Source of the DNA: Thalassovita mangrovi
Lineage (GTDB): Bacteria > Pseudomonadota > Alphaproteobacteria > Rhodobacterales > Rhodobacteraceae
Assembly: GCF_009857745.1 (NCBI RefSeq)
Contig: NZ_WWEN01000003.1
Coordinates: 372,001-436,000, forward strand
Length of the DNA: 64,000 nt
Direction of reading: 5' to 3'
Under the pieces are notes generated by a model that saw only the letters and a program-made list of their open reading frames with translations, ran no database searches and was not told the DNA's origin. Below, in pieces: positions 7,736 through 16,645 of this stretch. Within the stretch, counting starts at the first letter, position 1. Each line of letters starts with the position of its first letter. The position numbers and the translations under genes were made by a program.

Positions 7736-9034
7736 TTAGTTATTCATCAACTGCTGGCTCAGCGCCTCGGCGGCGGCCATTGCATCGGCCCGCTGGGTGG
7801 CCAGCGCCATCCAGTCGGTCAGTTCGACCCGGCCCTGTTCGGGCAGGGTCTGCAATTCGGCCATCGCATCGCTCAGGTGGCCGGCTTTCAGCGCCGCTTC
7901 GGCGCGCGACAGGATCGCGTCGGCATCATCGCCCTCGCGCGGTTGCAGCGACCGCACGCCCAGCTGATCGCGCAGGAAGGTCAGCGCGCCACCGCCGGTT
8001 TCGGTATCCCGCGATGCCCGCAGCGCGGCGCGGGCAGCCTCCGGGAAGGCTTCCAGCAAAGCGGCCTGGGTCGGCGCGCCGTCGGCCATGCGATCCAGAA
8101 CATCGGGCACCTTGATCCCAGCCTGTTTCAATTCGCTCACCGGTTCTGCGAAGGACGCGCCGGTATCCATCGCGACCTGGATCTTGGCCAGCGCACCGCG
8201 CAGCACCACGTCGCGGGCGCTTGCCGCGGCGTCGGCCTTCTTGGCCTCGGCGGCGGCCAGCATGTCCTCGATCTCGCTGCGCTGCTTGGCCATCGAGTCC
8301 TGCAGCGCCTTCAATTCGCGCTCATAGGCATCGACCGCCTCTTTCGACGCGAATTCGGTGATCGGTTTCTTTTCCATCTCGCTCAGGCGGGTGTCATAGC
8401 CCGCGATCTGCGCCGCGATCTGATCGAGCCGGTCATTGGTTTTCGCCACGTCGCCAGACAGCCGCGCCAGGTCGGCGCTTGGATCGGCCGGCATCTTGAT
8501 GCCGTCGATCCGGCCCGACAATTCGCCGATCTTCTTGTCCTGCGCCGCCAGGCTGGATTGCGTCTGCGCTTGCAGTTCGGCGATCCCGGCACCGCCCGAC
8601 AGACCCTCGGGGAACAGGTAAAGCGCGCCCCCTGCCCCGATCCCGGCGGCGATCACGCCACCCAGAAGCGCGGGAAAGAAACCGCCCTTGCGGATAACGA
8701 CCGGTTCGGATGCGGATGCCGTGGGCGTATCTTCGACGGAAGCTTCTACCGGTTCTTCGGCGTCTTCTGCGGGCAGTTCCGCCTCCGCTTCGGGTTCCTC
8801 TTCAGGCTGCAGGTCTTCCGCGTCGATGTCGGCCTCGGATCCCTCAGCATCTTCGCCCGTCTCGACGGCCTCTGCGGTTTCCTCCTGCGATTCCTCGCTT
8901 GCGTCCTCCGCTTCGGTTCCCTGTTCGGAAACCTCCTCACCCTGTTTCACATCCGTCTCGTCCACGGTGACCGCGTCTTCGATCTCTGCCGCTTTATCTT
9001 CGGATTTCTCTGGGTTTTCCTTGGGATCGGCCAC
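7736..9034 (-). CDS. Mitofilin/Mic60-like inner-membrane protein
   Basis: The 432-residue protein has the mitofilin layout. Residues 1-110 are a very acidic, low-complexity region. A membrane helix spans about 119-141 (FFPALLGGVIAAGIGAGGAL), and a coiled coil covers about 150-290. A C-terminal helical domain ends RADAMAAAEALSQQL. Alphaproteobacterial Mic60 is known to shape intracytoplasmic or envelope membranes and is encoded between hemD and hemY, as here. The anchored topology places the coiled coil in the periplasm. The call rests on architecture and gene order, since sequence identity in this family is low. Confidence 0.8.
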   Translation of the reverse strand: MADPKENPEKSEDKAAEIEDAVTVDETDVKQGEEVSEQGTEAEDASEESQEETAEAVETGEDAEGSEADIDAEDLQPEEEPEAEAELPAEDAEEPVEASVEDTPTASASEPVVIRKGGFFPALLGGVIAAGIGAGGALYLFPEGLSGGAGIAELQAQTQSSLAAQDKKIGELSGRIDGIKMPADPSADLARLSGDVAKTNDRLDQIAAQIAGYDTRLSEMEKKPITEFASKEAVDAYERELKALQDSMAKQRSEIEDMLAAAEAKKADAAASARDVVLRGALAKIQVAMDTGASFAEPVSELKQAGIKVPDVLDRMADGAPTQAALLEAFPEAARAALRASRDTETGGGALTFLRDQLGVRSLQPREGDDADAILSRAEAALKAGHLSDAMAELQTLPEQGRVELTDWMALATQRADAMAAAEALSQQLMNN

Positions 9035-9088
9035 CTGCGCCTACCTTTCGAATCTGTAATATCCGTAAACCTCAAAACCGAGGTCAGC

Positions 9089-9805
9089 TTACTTTCCGCC
9101 GCCGGAAGCCTCAAGCGATCTGGCTGCGTCCATCAGTCCCTCTATCGTGTCGATCATCGCCGCCGCGTCGGGTGCCGCTGCCCGCGCGACCTGTTGCACC
9201 GGCAGCCCGCCCAGGGCATCGGCCACCGCATCGCTCATCGCGGCGATGAAAAGCGGCGCATCGCCCGCGTACTGACTGACAAAGATTTTCGCGCTGCGCG
9301 GCGAAAAAAGCGGCACAATCACAGGTTCCTCGCCCGAAAGCAGCGTTTCGGCCTCATCGCTCAGCGCCGTTTCGCGCTGTTCGTAAACCACTTTTTCGTC
9401 CGTCGCGATCCCTGCCCCGGTCAGCCGTTCGGCCAGTCGCCCACGCGCATGGTGGCCGCGCAGATGCAGCAACGGCCCCGCCGGGCGATCGGCCATAATC
9501 CGCTGAAACAGCGCCTCGGCGTCCGGTTCCACCGCGATCGGATCGAATCCCGCCGCCTGCGCCGCAGCCGCTGTCGCGTCGCCGACGGTATAGCAGGGCC
9601 TGCCCTGCCCGTCTGGCACCGCTGCCAAGGCGTTTTGCGAGGTGAAGATCAGCGTCCCGGCCCCTACCAGATCGGGCGCCGTTCCAACCGGTTCGATCCG
9701 CATCAGCGGCGAAATCACCACCTGCACATCGCCCAGCCGTTCCCGCAATTGCGCCGCGAAACGCTGCGAAGACGCCAAGGGCCGGGTCAGCAGAAGTGTC
9801 GCCAT
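9089..9805 (-). CDS. hemD: Uroporphyrinogen-III synthase
   Basis: The 238-residue protein matches the length of HemD, which cyclises hydroxymethylbilane with ring D inversion in tetrapyrrole synthesis. It begins MATLLLTRPLASSQRFAAQL, the classic HemD start. Other visible blocks are IFTSQNALAAV, CYTVGDATAAAAQAAGFD and VPLFSPRSAKIF. The open frame continues upstream to 10429, but only as antisense of tsaD, so I start at 9805. It leads the hemD-Mic60-hemY operon, diverging from tsaD across 72 bp. Confidence 0.92.
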   Translation of the reverse strand: MATLLLTRPLASSQRFAAQLRERLGDVQVVISPLMRIEPVGTAPDLVGAGTLIFTSQNALAAVPDGQGRPCYTVGDATAAAAQAAGFDPIAVEPDAEALFQRIMADRPAGPLLHLRGHHARGRLAERLTGAGIATDEKVVYEQRETALSDEAETLLSGEEPVIVPLFSPRSAKIFVSQYAGDAPLFIAAMSDAVADALGGLPVQQVARAAAPDAAAMIDTIEGLMDAARSLEASGGGK

Positions 9806-9877
9806 GTCACCGCCGGGATTGTTTGAACCTGCCTGCGGTGTTACCTGCGGGGCAGCATTCATGCAACGGGCGGGATC

Positions 9878-10975
9878 ATGGGCCAGACGCGCACCATTCT
9901 GGGATTGGAAAGCAGCTGCGACGACACCGCGGCCGCCGTCGTGCGGCAAAACGACGGGGAAAAGGCGGAAATCCTGTCCTCGGTCGTCTTCGGCCAGACC
10001 GAACTGCACGCCGAATTCGGCGGCGTGGTGCCCGAAATCGCCGCCCGCGCCCATGCCGAAAAAATCGATCTTTGCGTGAAACAGGCGCTGGACCAGGCCG
10101 ATATGCGGCTGTCCGACATCGACGCCATCGCGGTGACCGCCGGTCCCGGGCTGATCGGCGGCGTGTTGTCCGGCGTGATGTGCGCCAAGGGATTGGCCGC
10201 CGGGTCGGGCAAACCCTTGATCGGGGTGAACCACCTTGCCGGCCACGCGCTGACGCCGCGTTTGACCGATGGGGTCGCCTTTCCCTACCTGATGCTGCTG
10301 GTATCGGGCGGGCATTGCCAGTTCCTGCTGGTGAAGGGCCCGGAGGATTTCACCCGTTTGGGAGGCACCATCGACGACGCACCGGGCGAAGCTTTCGATA
10401 AGACCGCGCGGCTTCTGGGCCTGCCGCAACCGGGCGGACCGTCGGTCGAGGCCGAAGCGAAAATGGGCGATCCCAAGCGGTTCCGCTTCCCGCGTCCGCT
10501 ACTGGACCGGCCCGGCTGCGACATGTCTTTTAGCGGGCTGAAAACCGCGCTGCTGCGCGCCCGCGATCAGGTTGTGGCGGAAAAAGGCGGGCTGACGGTG
10601 CAGGACCGCGCCGATCTGGCCGCCGGGTTCCAGGCCGCCGTGGCCGATGTGCTGGCGGAAAAGACCCGCCGCGCGCTGGCGATCTATCTGGAAGAAAACC
10701 CCGCGCATCCCACCCTGGCCGTGGCTGGTGGTGTTGCGGCGAACAAAGCGATCCGGGCGGGATTAGAGACTGTTTCGGAGGAAATGGGCGTTTCCTTCAC
10801 CGCCCCGCCGCTGAAACTGTGCACCGACAACGCGGCTATGATCGCCTATGCCGGGCTGGAACGGTTCCGGCTGGGCCACGCCGATGACATGACCCTGGTT
10901 GCAAGGCCGCGCTGGCCGCTGGACAAACAGGCCAAAGCCCTGCTTGGATCGGGGAAGAAAGGGGCCAAGGCATGA
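9878..10975 (+). CDS. tsaD: tRNA N6-adenosine threonylcarbamoyltransferase TsaD
   Basis: The 365-residue protein transfers the threonylcarbamoyl group to A37 of ANN-decoding tRNAs. Motifs are [16 protein letters not shown] at the N-terminus, VPEIAARAH near residue 51, and metal-ligand histidines H119 and H123 in NHLAGH. Also visible are [13 protein letters not shown] and [16 protein letters not shown]. The partner TsaE is encoded at 24.2 kb. It overlaps gpsA by an ATGA. Near the 3' end, 10765-10776 is one copy of the recurrent AGAGACTRTTYC motif, written with the rare codons TTA and ACT. Confidence 0.97.
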   Translation: MGQTRTILGLESSCDDTAAAVVRQNDGEKAEILSSVVFGQTELHAEFGGVVPEIAARAHAEKIDLCVKQALDQADMRLSDIDAIAVTAGPGLIGGVLSGVMCAKGLAAGSGKPLIGVNHLAGHALTPRLTDGVAFPYLMLLVSGGHCQFLLVKGPEDFTRLGGTIDDAPGEAFDKTARLLGLPQPGGPSVEAEAKMGDPKRFRFPRPLLDRPGCDMSFSGLKTALLRARDQVVAEKGGLTVQDRADLAAGFQAAVADVLAEKTRRALAIYLEENPAHPTLAVAGGVAANKAIRAGLETVSEEMGVSFTAPPLKLCTDNAAMIAYAGLERFRLGHADDMTLVARPRWPLDKQAKALLGSGKKGAKA

Positions 10976-11934
10976 TCGCGGTTGCAGGATCGGGGGCATT
11001 CGGAACGGCGCTGGCGATTTCGCTGGCCGCAAACGGCCAGGCCGTGCAGCTTTGGGCGCGCGATCCCGACCATGCCGAGGAAATGCGCCGGACCCGTGAA
11101 AACGCCCGCCGCCTGCCGGGGGTGGCATTGCCCGACGCCCTGCAGATCATCACCGAATTAGAGACTATTCCGGCCGAAATTCCGGTTCTTCTGTCCGTGC
11201 CGATGCAGCGGCTGCGCGATATGCTGGTGCTGCACAAGCTGGCGCTTGGCGGCCGGCCGCTGGTCGCCTGCTGCAAGGGGGTGGAGCTGTCCACCGGGCT
11301 GGGCCCGACGGCGATCATCGAGGAACTGATACCCTCGGCCATGCCCGCGATGCTGACCGGGCCCAGTTTCGCCGCCGATATCGCCCGCGGGCTGCCCACT
11401 GCCCTGACGCTGGCCTGCCACGACCGCGCGGCGGGCCGGGCGCTGCAACAGGCGCTGTCCACGCATAACCTGCGCATCTACCGCACCACCGACACGATCG
11501 GCGCCGAACTGGGCGGCGCGGTGAAGAACGTGATCGCCATCGCATCCGGCGCGGTGATGGGCGCCGGCCTGGGCGAAAGCGCCCGCGCGGCGCTGATGAC
11601 ACGCGGTTTCGCCGAAATGCAGCGCATGGCGCTGGCGCTTGGCGCGCAGCCCGAAACCCTGTCGGGCCTGTCGGGTTTCGGCGACCTGGCGCTGACCTGC
11701 ACCTCGGACCAGTCGCGCAATTACCGTTTCGGCCAATCGCTGGGCCGCGGCGAAAGCTTCGACGCCTCGATCACCGTCGAGGGCGCCGCCACCTCCCGCG
11801 CCGTGCTCGAGCGGGCGCGCGAGATGAAAATCGACATGCCGATCACCGAAGCGGTGGTGGCGATGCTTGACGGCACATTGCAGCTGCGTCAGGCGATGGA
11901 AATGCTGCTGTCCCGACCCCTGAAGGAGGAATGA
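10972..11934 (+). CDS. gpsA: Glycerol-3-phosphate dehydrogenase [NAD(P)+]
   Basis: The 320-residue enzyme reduces dihydroxyacetone phosphate to sn-glycerol-3-phosphate for phospholipid synthesis. It has the Rossmann motif [10 protein letters not shown] at 6-15, [13 protein letters not shown], the fold-defining [19 protein letters not shown], the lysine-bearing [15 protein letters not shown] and [14 protein letters not shown]. Start ATG overlaps the tsaD stop. A recurrent motif copy at 11160-11171 encodes ETIPAE with the codons TTA, ACT and ATT, unlike the GC-ending codons around it. It is followed directly by the yciI gene. Confidence 0.97.
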   Translation: MIAVAGSGAFGTALAISLAANGQAVQLWARDPDHAEEMRRTRENARRLPGVALPDALQIITELETIPAEIPVLLSVPMQRLRDMLVLHKLALGGRPLVACCKGVELSTGLGPTAIIEELIPSAMPAMLTGPSFAADIARGLPTALTLACHDRAAGRALQQALSTHNLRIYRTTDTIGAELGGAVKNVIAIASGAVMGAGLGESARAALMTRGFAEMQRMALALGAQPETLSGLSGFGDLALTCTSDQSRNYRFGQSLGRGESFDASITVEGAATSRAVLERAREMKIDMPITEAVVAMLDGTLQLRQAMEMLLSRPLKEE

Positions 11935-12204
11935 ATGCTGATAGCCCTGATCGCCCGCGACAAGAAAGGCGCGCTGGAAATCCGCAAGGCCAACCGTGAT
12001 AACCACCTGGCCTATATCGAAAAAACCGGCGTCGTCGCCCAGGCCGGGCCGCTGATCGAAAACGGCGACATGGCCGGATCGCTGGTCATCCTTGACGTGG
12101 CCGACATGGCGGCGGCCGAAGACTGGGCCGCGAACGATCCCTATGCCAAGGCGGGCCTGTTCGATAAGGTCGAGCTGATCGAATGGAAAAAGGTGGTCGG
12201 CTGA
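11935..12204 (+). CDS. YciI family protein
   Basis: This 89-residue protein has the ferredoxin-like YciI fold signature. The start MLIALIARDKKGALEIRKANRDNHLAYI contains the conserved His, and VILDVADMAAAEDWAANDPYAKAGLF matches the family motif W-x-x-x-DPY-x-x-A-G-L-F. Members are small, often of unknown function, sometimes with dehalogenase-like activity. The start directly abuts the gpsA stop, and the TGATG overlap with the EVE gene indicates cotranslation. Function here is not known. Confidence 0.9.
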   Translation: MLIALIARDKKGALEIRKANRDNHLAYIEKTGVVAQAGPLIENGDMAGSLVILDVADMAAAEDWAANDPYAKAGLFDKVELIEWKKVVG

Positions 12205-12623
12205 TGCGCTACTGGCTGTTCAAATCCGAACCCTCGACCTGGGGCTGGGACGACCAGATCGCCAAGGGCGATGCGGGCGAGGAATGGGACGGCGTGCGCA
12301 ACTACCAGGCGCGCAATTTCATGCGCGAAATGAAAATCGGCGATCGCGGTTTCTTCTACCATTCGCAGAAGGAAAAGGCGGTCGTCGGCATTATTGAGAT
12401 CTGCGCCGAGGCGCATCCCGACAGCAAGACCGACGATCCCCGCTGGGAATGCGTCGACATCAAGGCGGTCGGGCCGCTGAAAACCCCGGTGACGCTGGAC
12501 CAGATCAAGGCCGACGAACGGCTGGCCGACATGGTTCTGGTCAAGAATTCCCGCCTGTCGGTACAGCCGGTGACGGCGGAAGAATGGCAGATCGTCTGTG
12601 CCCTGGGCGGCGTAAGCCCCTAG
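12204..12623 (+). CDS. EVE domain-containing protein (PUA-like, THYN1 type)
   Basis: The 139-residue protein is essentially one EVE domain: YWLFKSEPSTWGWDDQ, WDGVRNYQARNFMREMKIGDRGFFYHS, and ending LVKNSRLSVQPVTAEEWQIV. EVE domains are PUA-superfamily readers of modified bases in DNA or RNA. Stand-alone copies are widespread and commonly lie near yciI. The start at 12204 is fixed by the TGATG overlap with the yciI stop; an upstream in-frame ATG at 12183 lies inside yciI. The ligand is unknown. Nothing near it suggests a modification-dependent restriction system. Confidence 0.92.
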   Translation: MRYWLFKSEPSTWGWDDQIAKGDAGEEWDGVRNYQARNFMREMKIGDRGFFYHSQKEKAVVGIIEICAEAHPDSKTDDPRWECVDIKAVGPLKTPVTLDQIKADERLADMVLVKNSRLSVQPVTAEEWQIVCALGGVSP

Positions 12624-12684
12624 CCTTGTTCAAAAAGATCGGGCAGTCTTCCCGCGCAACACATTGCGGATAGGGGAGAAAGCA

Positions 12685-13077
12685 ATGGAATTCGTGAACG
12701 TCTTCGTGGCGGCAATCGCCGCCTATGGGTTCGGTGCGATCTGGTACATGATCAACACCAAGGCCTGGACGGCGGCCTCGGGCGTGGAAACGAACGAGGA
12801 CGGGCAGCCCAAGGACCGTTCGCCGATGCCCTATATCGTGTCCTTCATCTGCGTGGTGATCGTGGCCGGGATGATGCGGCACATCTTTTCGCTGGCCGGC
12901 ATCGATACGCTGGGCATGGGTGTGGTGGCCGGGCTTGGCGTCGGGTTGTTCTTGGTGACGCCGTGGATCGTCACCAATTACGCCTTCGCCCGCAAACCCC
13001 GCGCGCTGAGCCTGATCGACGGCGGTTACGCCACCGGCGGCTGCACCATCATCGGGGCGGTGCTGACGCTGTTCTGA
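12685..13077 (+). CDS. DUF1761 family membrane protein
   Basis: This 130-residue protein has four hydrophobic segments (about 5-22, 52-70, 74-95 and 112-130). It starts MEFVNVFVAAIAAYGFGAIWYM and carries the F-A-x-R-K-P-x-x-L-x-L-I-D-x-G-Y pattern typical of DUF1761. A strong ribosome-binding site GGGGAGA sets the start at 12685 rather than the in-frame 12664. No function is established for the family. It lies 61 bp after the EVE gene and converges on glmM. Confidence 0.75.
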   Translation: MEFVNVFVAAIAAYGFGAIWYMINTKAWTAASGVETNEDGQPKDRSPMPYIVSFICVVIVAGMMRHIFSLAGIDTLGMGVVAGLGVGLFLVTPWIVTNYAFARKPRALSLIDGGYATGGCTIIGAVLTLF

Positions 13078-13102
13078 TCTTTAAAACAGGCTCTGTTTCG
13101 GC

Positions 13103-14443
13103 TTAACAGACAGTTTCGACCGCGCTGCATATCGAGGTGATGACCTCGTCCAGCAGGGCCTGATCGGTGGATTCGCCCATCACCCGGATCAACGGTTCGG
13201 TGCCCGATTTGCGGATCAGCAGCCGCCCGTCGCCGTTCAGCCGCTTTTCGCCCTCGGCGATGGCCTGCTGCACGCAATCGGTTTCCAGCGGCAGCTGCCC
13301 CGGCGCGAAGCGCACGTTGCGCAGGATCTGCGGCACCGGATCGAAGACGCGGGCCAGGTCGCTGGCCTTGCGGCCGGTTTCGACCATCGCGCGCAGGAAT
13401 TGCAGTGCCGCGATCAACCCGTCGCCGGTGGTCGCGTAATCGGTCATCACGATATGGCCCGACTGTTCACCGCCCAGGTTGAAGCCCTGCGCGCGCATCT
13501 TTTCGACCACGTAGCGGTCGCCCACGGCGGTGCGTTCCAAAGCGATGCCCTGACCTTCGAGATAGCGTTCAAGCCCCAGGTTCGACATCACCGTCGCGAC
13601 CAGGGTGTCGCCCGCCAGCGTCCCGTCGCGTTTCCACAGCGACGCGATCAGCGCCATGATCTGATCGCCATCGGCCTGTTCGCCGTTTTCATCCAGGATG
13701 ATCACCCGGTCGGCGTCGCCATCGAGGCAGATACCCAGATTGGCGCGGGTTTCGCGCACCTTGGCCGCAGCGAACGCGGTGTCGGTCGATCCGCAGCCGT
13801 CGTTGATGTTGAGCCCGTTCGGGGTGACGCCGACCGGCACCACCTCGGCGCCCAGTTCCCACAGCACCGAGGGGGCCGCCTTGTAGGCGGCGCCGTTGGC
13901 GCAATCCAGAACCACCCGCAGCCCGTCGAGCCGCAGCTTGTTCGGGAAGGTGGTCTTGGCATATTCCACGTAACGGCCCAGGGCGTCGTCGATCCGCTTG
14001 GCCCGGCCGATATTTTCCGGTGCGGCCAGCGCCACGCCTTCGTTCAGCAGCCGTTCGATTTCCACCTCGGCCTCGTCCGACAGCTTGAACCCGTCGGGGC
14101 CGAAGAACTTGATGCCGTTGTCATAGGCGGGGTTGTGGCTGGCCGAAATCATCACGCCGACATCGGCGCGCATCGAATGGGTCAGGTATCCGATCGCCGG
14201 GGTCGGCATCGGGCCCAGCAACAGCACGTTCATGCCGGTCGAGGTGAAGCCAGCGGTCAGCGCGTTTTCCAGCATGTAACCGGACAGCCGGGTATCCTTG
14301 CCGATCACCACCCGGTGTTCCTGCTGGTCGCGGCGGAAATACCGCCCCGCCGCCGCGCCGAGCTTCATCGCCAACTCCGCCGTCATCGGGAAACTGTTGG
14401 TAAGCCCGCGCACCCCGTCCGTGCCGAAAAGAGACCGTGTCAT
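13103..14443 (-). CDS. glmM: Phosphoglucosamine mutase
   Basis: The 446-residue enzyme interconverts glucosamine-6-phosphate and glucosamine-1-phosphate for UDP-GlcNAc and cell-wall synthesis. The N-terminus [13 protein letters not shown], the phosphoserine loop ISASHNP (Ser102), the metal loop [10 protein letters not shown], the sugar motif GGEQSGHI and the C-terminal [14 protein letters not shown] are all intact. An in-frame upstream start at 14488 exists, but the [10 protein letters not shown] start is normal for the family. It stands alone here. The folP or ftsH partners often seen upstream are absent. Confidence 0.97.
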   Translation of the reverse strand: MTRSLFGTDGVRGLTNSFPMTAELAMKLGAAAGRYFRRDQQEHRVVIGKDTRLSGYMLENALTAGFTSTGMNVLLLGPMPTPAIGYLTHSMRADVGVMISASHNPAYDNGIKFFGPDGFKLSDEAEVEIERLLNEGVALAAPENIGRAKRIDDALGRYVEYAKTTFPNKLRLDGLRVVLDCANGAAYKAAPSVLWELGAEVVPVGVTPNGLNINDGCGSTDTAFAAAKVRETRANLGICLDGDADRVIILDENGEQADGDQIMALIASLWKRDGTLAGDTLVATVMSNLGLERYLEGQGIALERTAVGDRYVVEKMRAQGFNLGGEQSGHIVMTDYATTGDGLIAALQFLRAMVETGRKASDLARVFDPVPQILRNVRFAPGQLPLETDCVQQAIAEGEKRLNGDGRLLIRKSGTEPLIRVMGESTDQALLDEVITSICSAVETVC

Positions 14444-14601
14444 TGCCTGACCCTTCAGTTTGCTTCGATCTTTCCCGTTCCTAACCACCGGGTTTGATCA
14501 AGTCCAGCCGCAGCCCCGCGTCATCGCTTTTGCAATGCGCATAAAGCTGCCGGTTCCGGCGCGATCCCGATACAGTCTGAAACATTTACCCCGGCCCCTT
14601 G

Positions 14602-14943
14602 TCAGCGATAGAGGTTTTCCCGGCCGAAATGCTTGACCAGCATGTAATAGACCACGGCGCGGTATTTGCGCGGCTCATCCCGACCGTAATCGTCGATCAC
14701 CGACCGGATCGCCGCCATCAGCTCCGGCCCGTCGTCGAGGCTCAGCTTGCGGATCAGGAAATTGTTGCGGATCAGCGCCAGTTCGGATTGCTGGCTGGCC
14801 GCCACGATCGACCCGTCGGGATCATAGATCACCGGGCCGCAGCCGATGGTCACCCTTTCCAGCAGGTCCATATCCGGTTCCATGCCGCATTTGGTTTTCA
14901 GATCCTCGGCGTATGTCGCGATCAGCTCGTCCCGTTTTCCCAT
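14602..14943 (-). CDS. DUF2853 family protein
   Basis: This small 113-residue soluble protein is recognised by KRDELIATYAEDLKTKCGMEPDMDLLERVTIGCGP, NNFLIRKL and the ending YRAVVYYMLVKHFGRENLY. These are conserved DUF2853 features, and the family has no known function. The ATG at 14943 is preferred over a TTG one codon upstream. The flanking gap 14944-15169 (226 bp) separates it from the divergent acetyltransferase. I see no further gene in it. Confidence 0.85.
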   Translation of the reverse strand: MGKRDELIATYAEDLKTKCGMEPDMDLLERVTIGCGPVIYDPDGSIVAASQQSELALIRNNFLIRKLSLDDGPELMAAIRSVIDDYGRDEPRKYRAVVYYMLVKHFGRENLYR

Positions 14944-15169
14944 CAATCAGCCCATGAATATCGTCGTTAAAATATCGTTCTGCCCGACACAGGTGATTGA
15001 AGGCTAGCCAGCCTTGCCTCGGACCGGAAGACATTTCTGCACCCACCAACCCGAAGCAATCGAGTGGCTGTACACCAAATCTTGACCTCACGCCCCGCCA
15101 GGTTCGCTTGTATCACCGGGCGTATCACGGTCGTATGGGGCTTCAATTGCTTTTCCGGATACCCCTTTC

Positions 15170-15655
15170 ATGATCCCCGCTCAGAAACAGGAAATCACCT
15201 TCACTCGGCTGCCGGAAATTTCACCGGACGCGTTGATCGCCCATATGTCCGATCCGCGCGTGGCCGAACATATGCCGCTTCTGACATTCGAATGGGATCG
15301 CGACATGGTTGCCAAATTCGTCGCCGCAAAAGAAGGTTGCTGGCGCCGCGACGGGCTTGGCCACTGGGCCTTTCTGTGTGACGGCAGCTATGTCGGGTGG
15401 GGCGGTTTCCAAAGAGAGGGCGATGAATGGGATTTCGGCCTGGTATTGCGGCCCGACGCCTTTGGCTTGGGCGCGCGCATCGCGTGGAAAGCAATCGCCT
15501 TCGCGCGGGCCGATGATCGCATTCCCTTCGTGACCTTCCTGTTGCCGCCGTCACGCAGGAACCTTGGCGCGCTCGGACGGATGGGCGCGGAATTCGTTGA
15601 GGAGATCGAATATGACGGCGCGCGTTTTCTGAAATTCCGCCTCGATACCGCCTGA
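15170..15655 (+). CDS. GNAT-family N-acetyltransferase
   Basis: The 161-residue protein looks like a RimJ/RimL-type GNAT acyl-CoA-dependent acetyltransferase: TFTRLPEISPDALIAHMSDPRVAEHMP, the FLCDGSYVGWGGFQREG beta strands, a DFGLVLRPDAFGLGARIAWKAIAFA acceptor-loop region and SRRNLGALGRMGAEFVEEIEYDG near the C-terminus. The canonical Q/R-x-x-G-x-G/A loop is degenerate. The substrate is unknown. No strong ribosome-binding site is visible before the ATG, so the start is less sure than the frame. Confidence 0.72.
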   Translation: MIPAQKQEITFTRLPEISPDALIAHMSDPRVAEHMPLLTFEWDRDMVAKFVAAKEGCWRRDGLGHWAFLCDGSYVGWGGFQREGDEWDFGLVLRPDAFGLGARIAWKAIAFARADDRIPFVTFLLPPSRRNLGALGRMGAEFVEEIEYDGARFLKFRLDTA

Positions 15656-15675
15656 CACCCCGAACCTGCGGGCGG

Positions 15676-16644
15676 TCAGCCCGCGATCAGCGCATCCAGC
15701 TCGGCGCGTTCAAGCGATGCCGGCGCAGCGCCGTCACGGGCAAGACGTGCGCCCAGCCGGGTCATCGCGTCGTTCAGCGGCGTGGCCACACCGTGCAACC
15801 GGCCCAGCAGCGAAATTTCACCGTTCAGGTAATCGGTTTCGACCGACCCCGCGCCACGGGCAAGGCTTTGCGCCGTGGACCCGCCGACGCGCGGCACATC
15901 GGGCACTTCGCCCGTTTTCATGAGCGCGTCGCGCCGGGGATCGGCGGCGGAAACATCTTTCCAAGCAATTCCGGCGGCTTCGTATACCGCGATCGCCTCG
16001 GCTTTCAGACGTTCCGAGAGATCCTTGTAATCCACCTCCCGGCCCAAGGCGGCCTGAAGGATGTTGGACAGGTTCATCAGCAGCTTGCCGTATTTCGACG
16101 CCATCGCATCGTCGGCGACGAAGGGTTCGATCATGCTGCCTTCAAACGCCTTTGCCAGCGCTTCGTCGGCGGCGTCGTGCCCCGACGGGTAGCGGCCGAA
16201 ATCGAACATGCCGAAACGCGGCGCGCACCAGCCGACCACTTCGCCGGGTTCAAGGAAGCTCGCCGGCAGCATGACACAAAGCGCATGGACATTGGGGAAA
16301 CGGCGCAGCGCGATGCGTTCGTTTTCCACGCCGTTCTGCAGGCAGAAGATCGGCTGCTCCACGACCCCCGCCGCGCGCAGCCGCTCCAGCGCCGCCTCGG
16401 TATCCTGCGTCTTCATGCACAGCAGGATCGCGTCGTCTTCGCGAAAGTCGATTTCCGCCGGATCAGAGACGCAGTCGAAGCGCACCCGTTCGTCGAAATC
16501 CGGCGAACGCATGCGCAATCCGTTTTCCCTGATCGCATCCAGTTGGGCACCGCGTGCGATGCCGATCACCTCGATGCCGTTCTTGGACAGGGCGGTTGCC
16601 ACCGCCCCGCCAATCGCACCGACACCGTAGACGATTGCCCGCAT
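15676..16644 (-). CDS. Ketopantoate reductase family (ApbA/PanE-like) oxidoreductase
   Basis: The 322-residue NAD(P)-dependent reductase has a Rossmann motif GVGAIGG at 7-13, LLCMKTQDTEAAL, CLQNGVENE and MASKYGKLLMNLSNILQAALG (catalytic Lys region). GGSTAQSLARGAGSVETDYLNGEISLLGRLHGVATPLN contains the ketopantoate-reductase E-x-x-x-L-x-G-E signature. True PanE makes pantoate for CoA. Many paralogues act on other 2-keto acids, so I leave the symbol blank. It follows ahcY by a single base, so the two are cotranscribed. That pairing is not obviously metabolic. Confidence 0.82.
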   Translation of the reverse strand: MRAIVYGVGAIGGAVATALSKNGIEVIGIARGAQLDAIRENGLRMRSPDFDERVRFDCVSDPAEIDFREDDAILLCMKTQDTEAALERLRAAGVVEQPIFCLQNGVENERIALRRFPNVHALCVMLPASFLEPGEVVGWCAPRFGMFDFGRYPSGHDAADEALAKAFEGSMIEPFVADDAMASKYGKLLMNLSNILQAALGREVDYKDLSERLKAEAIAVYEAAGIAWKDVSAADPRRDALMKTGEVPDVPRVGGSTAQSLARGAGSVETDYLNGEISLLGRLHGVATPLNDAMTRLGARLARDGAAPASLERAELDALIAG

Positions 16645-16645
16645 A

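Noticed and set aside
9806-10429. Upstream extension of hemD to 446 codons
   Set aside because: The extra part is the antisense strand of tsaD. HemD families are about 230-250 residues and begin at 9805.
12204-12623. EVE-domain gene as part of a modification-dependent defence system
   Set aside because: No restriction endonuclease, helicase or modification enzyme adjoins it. Stand-alone EVE proteins beside yciI are common housekeeping arrangements.
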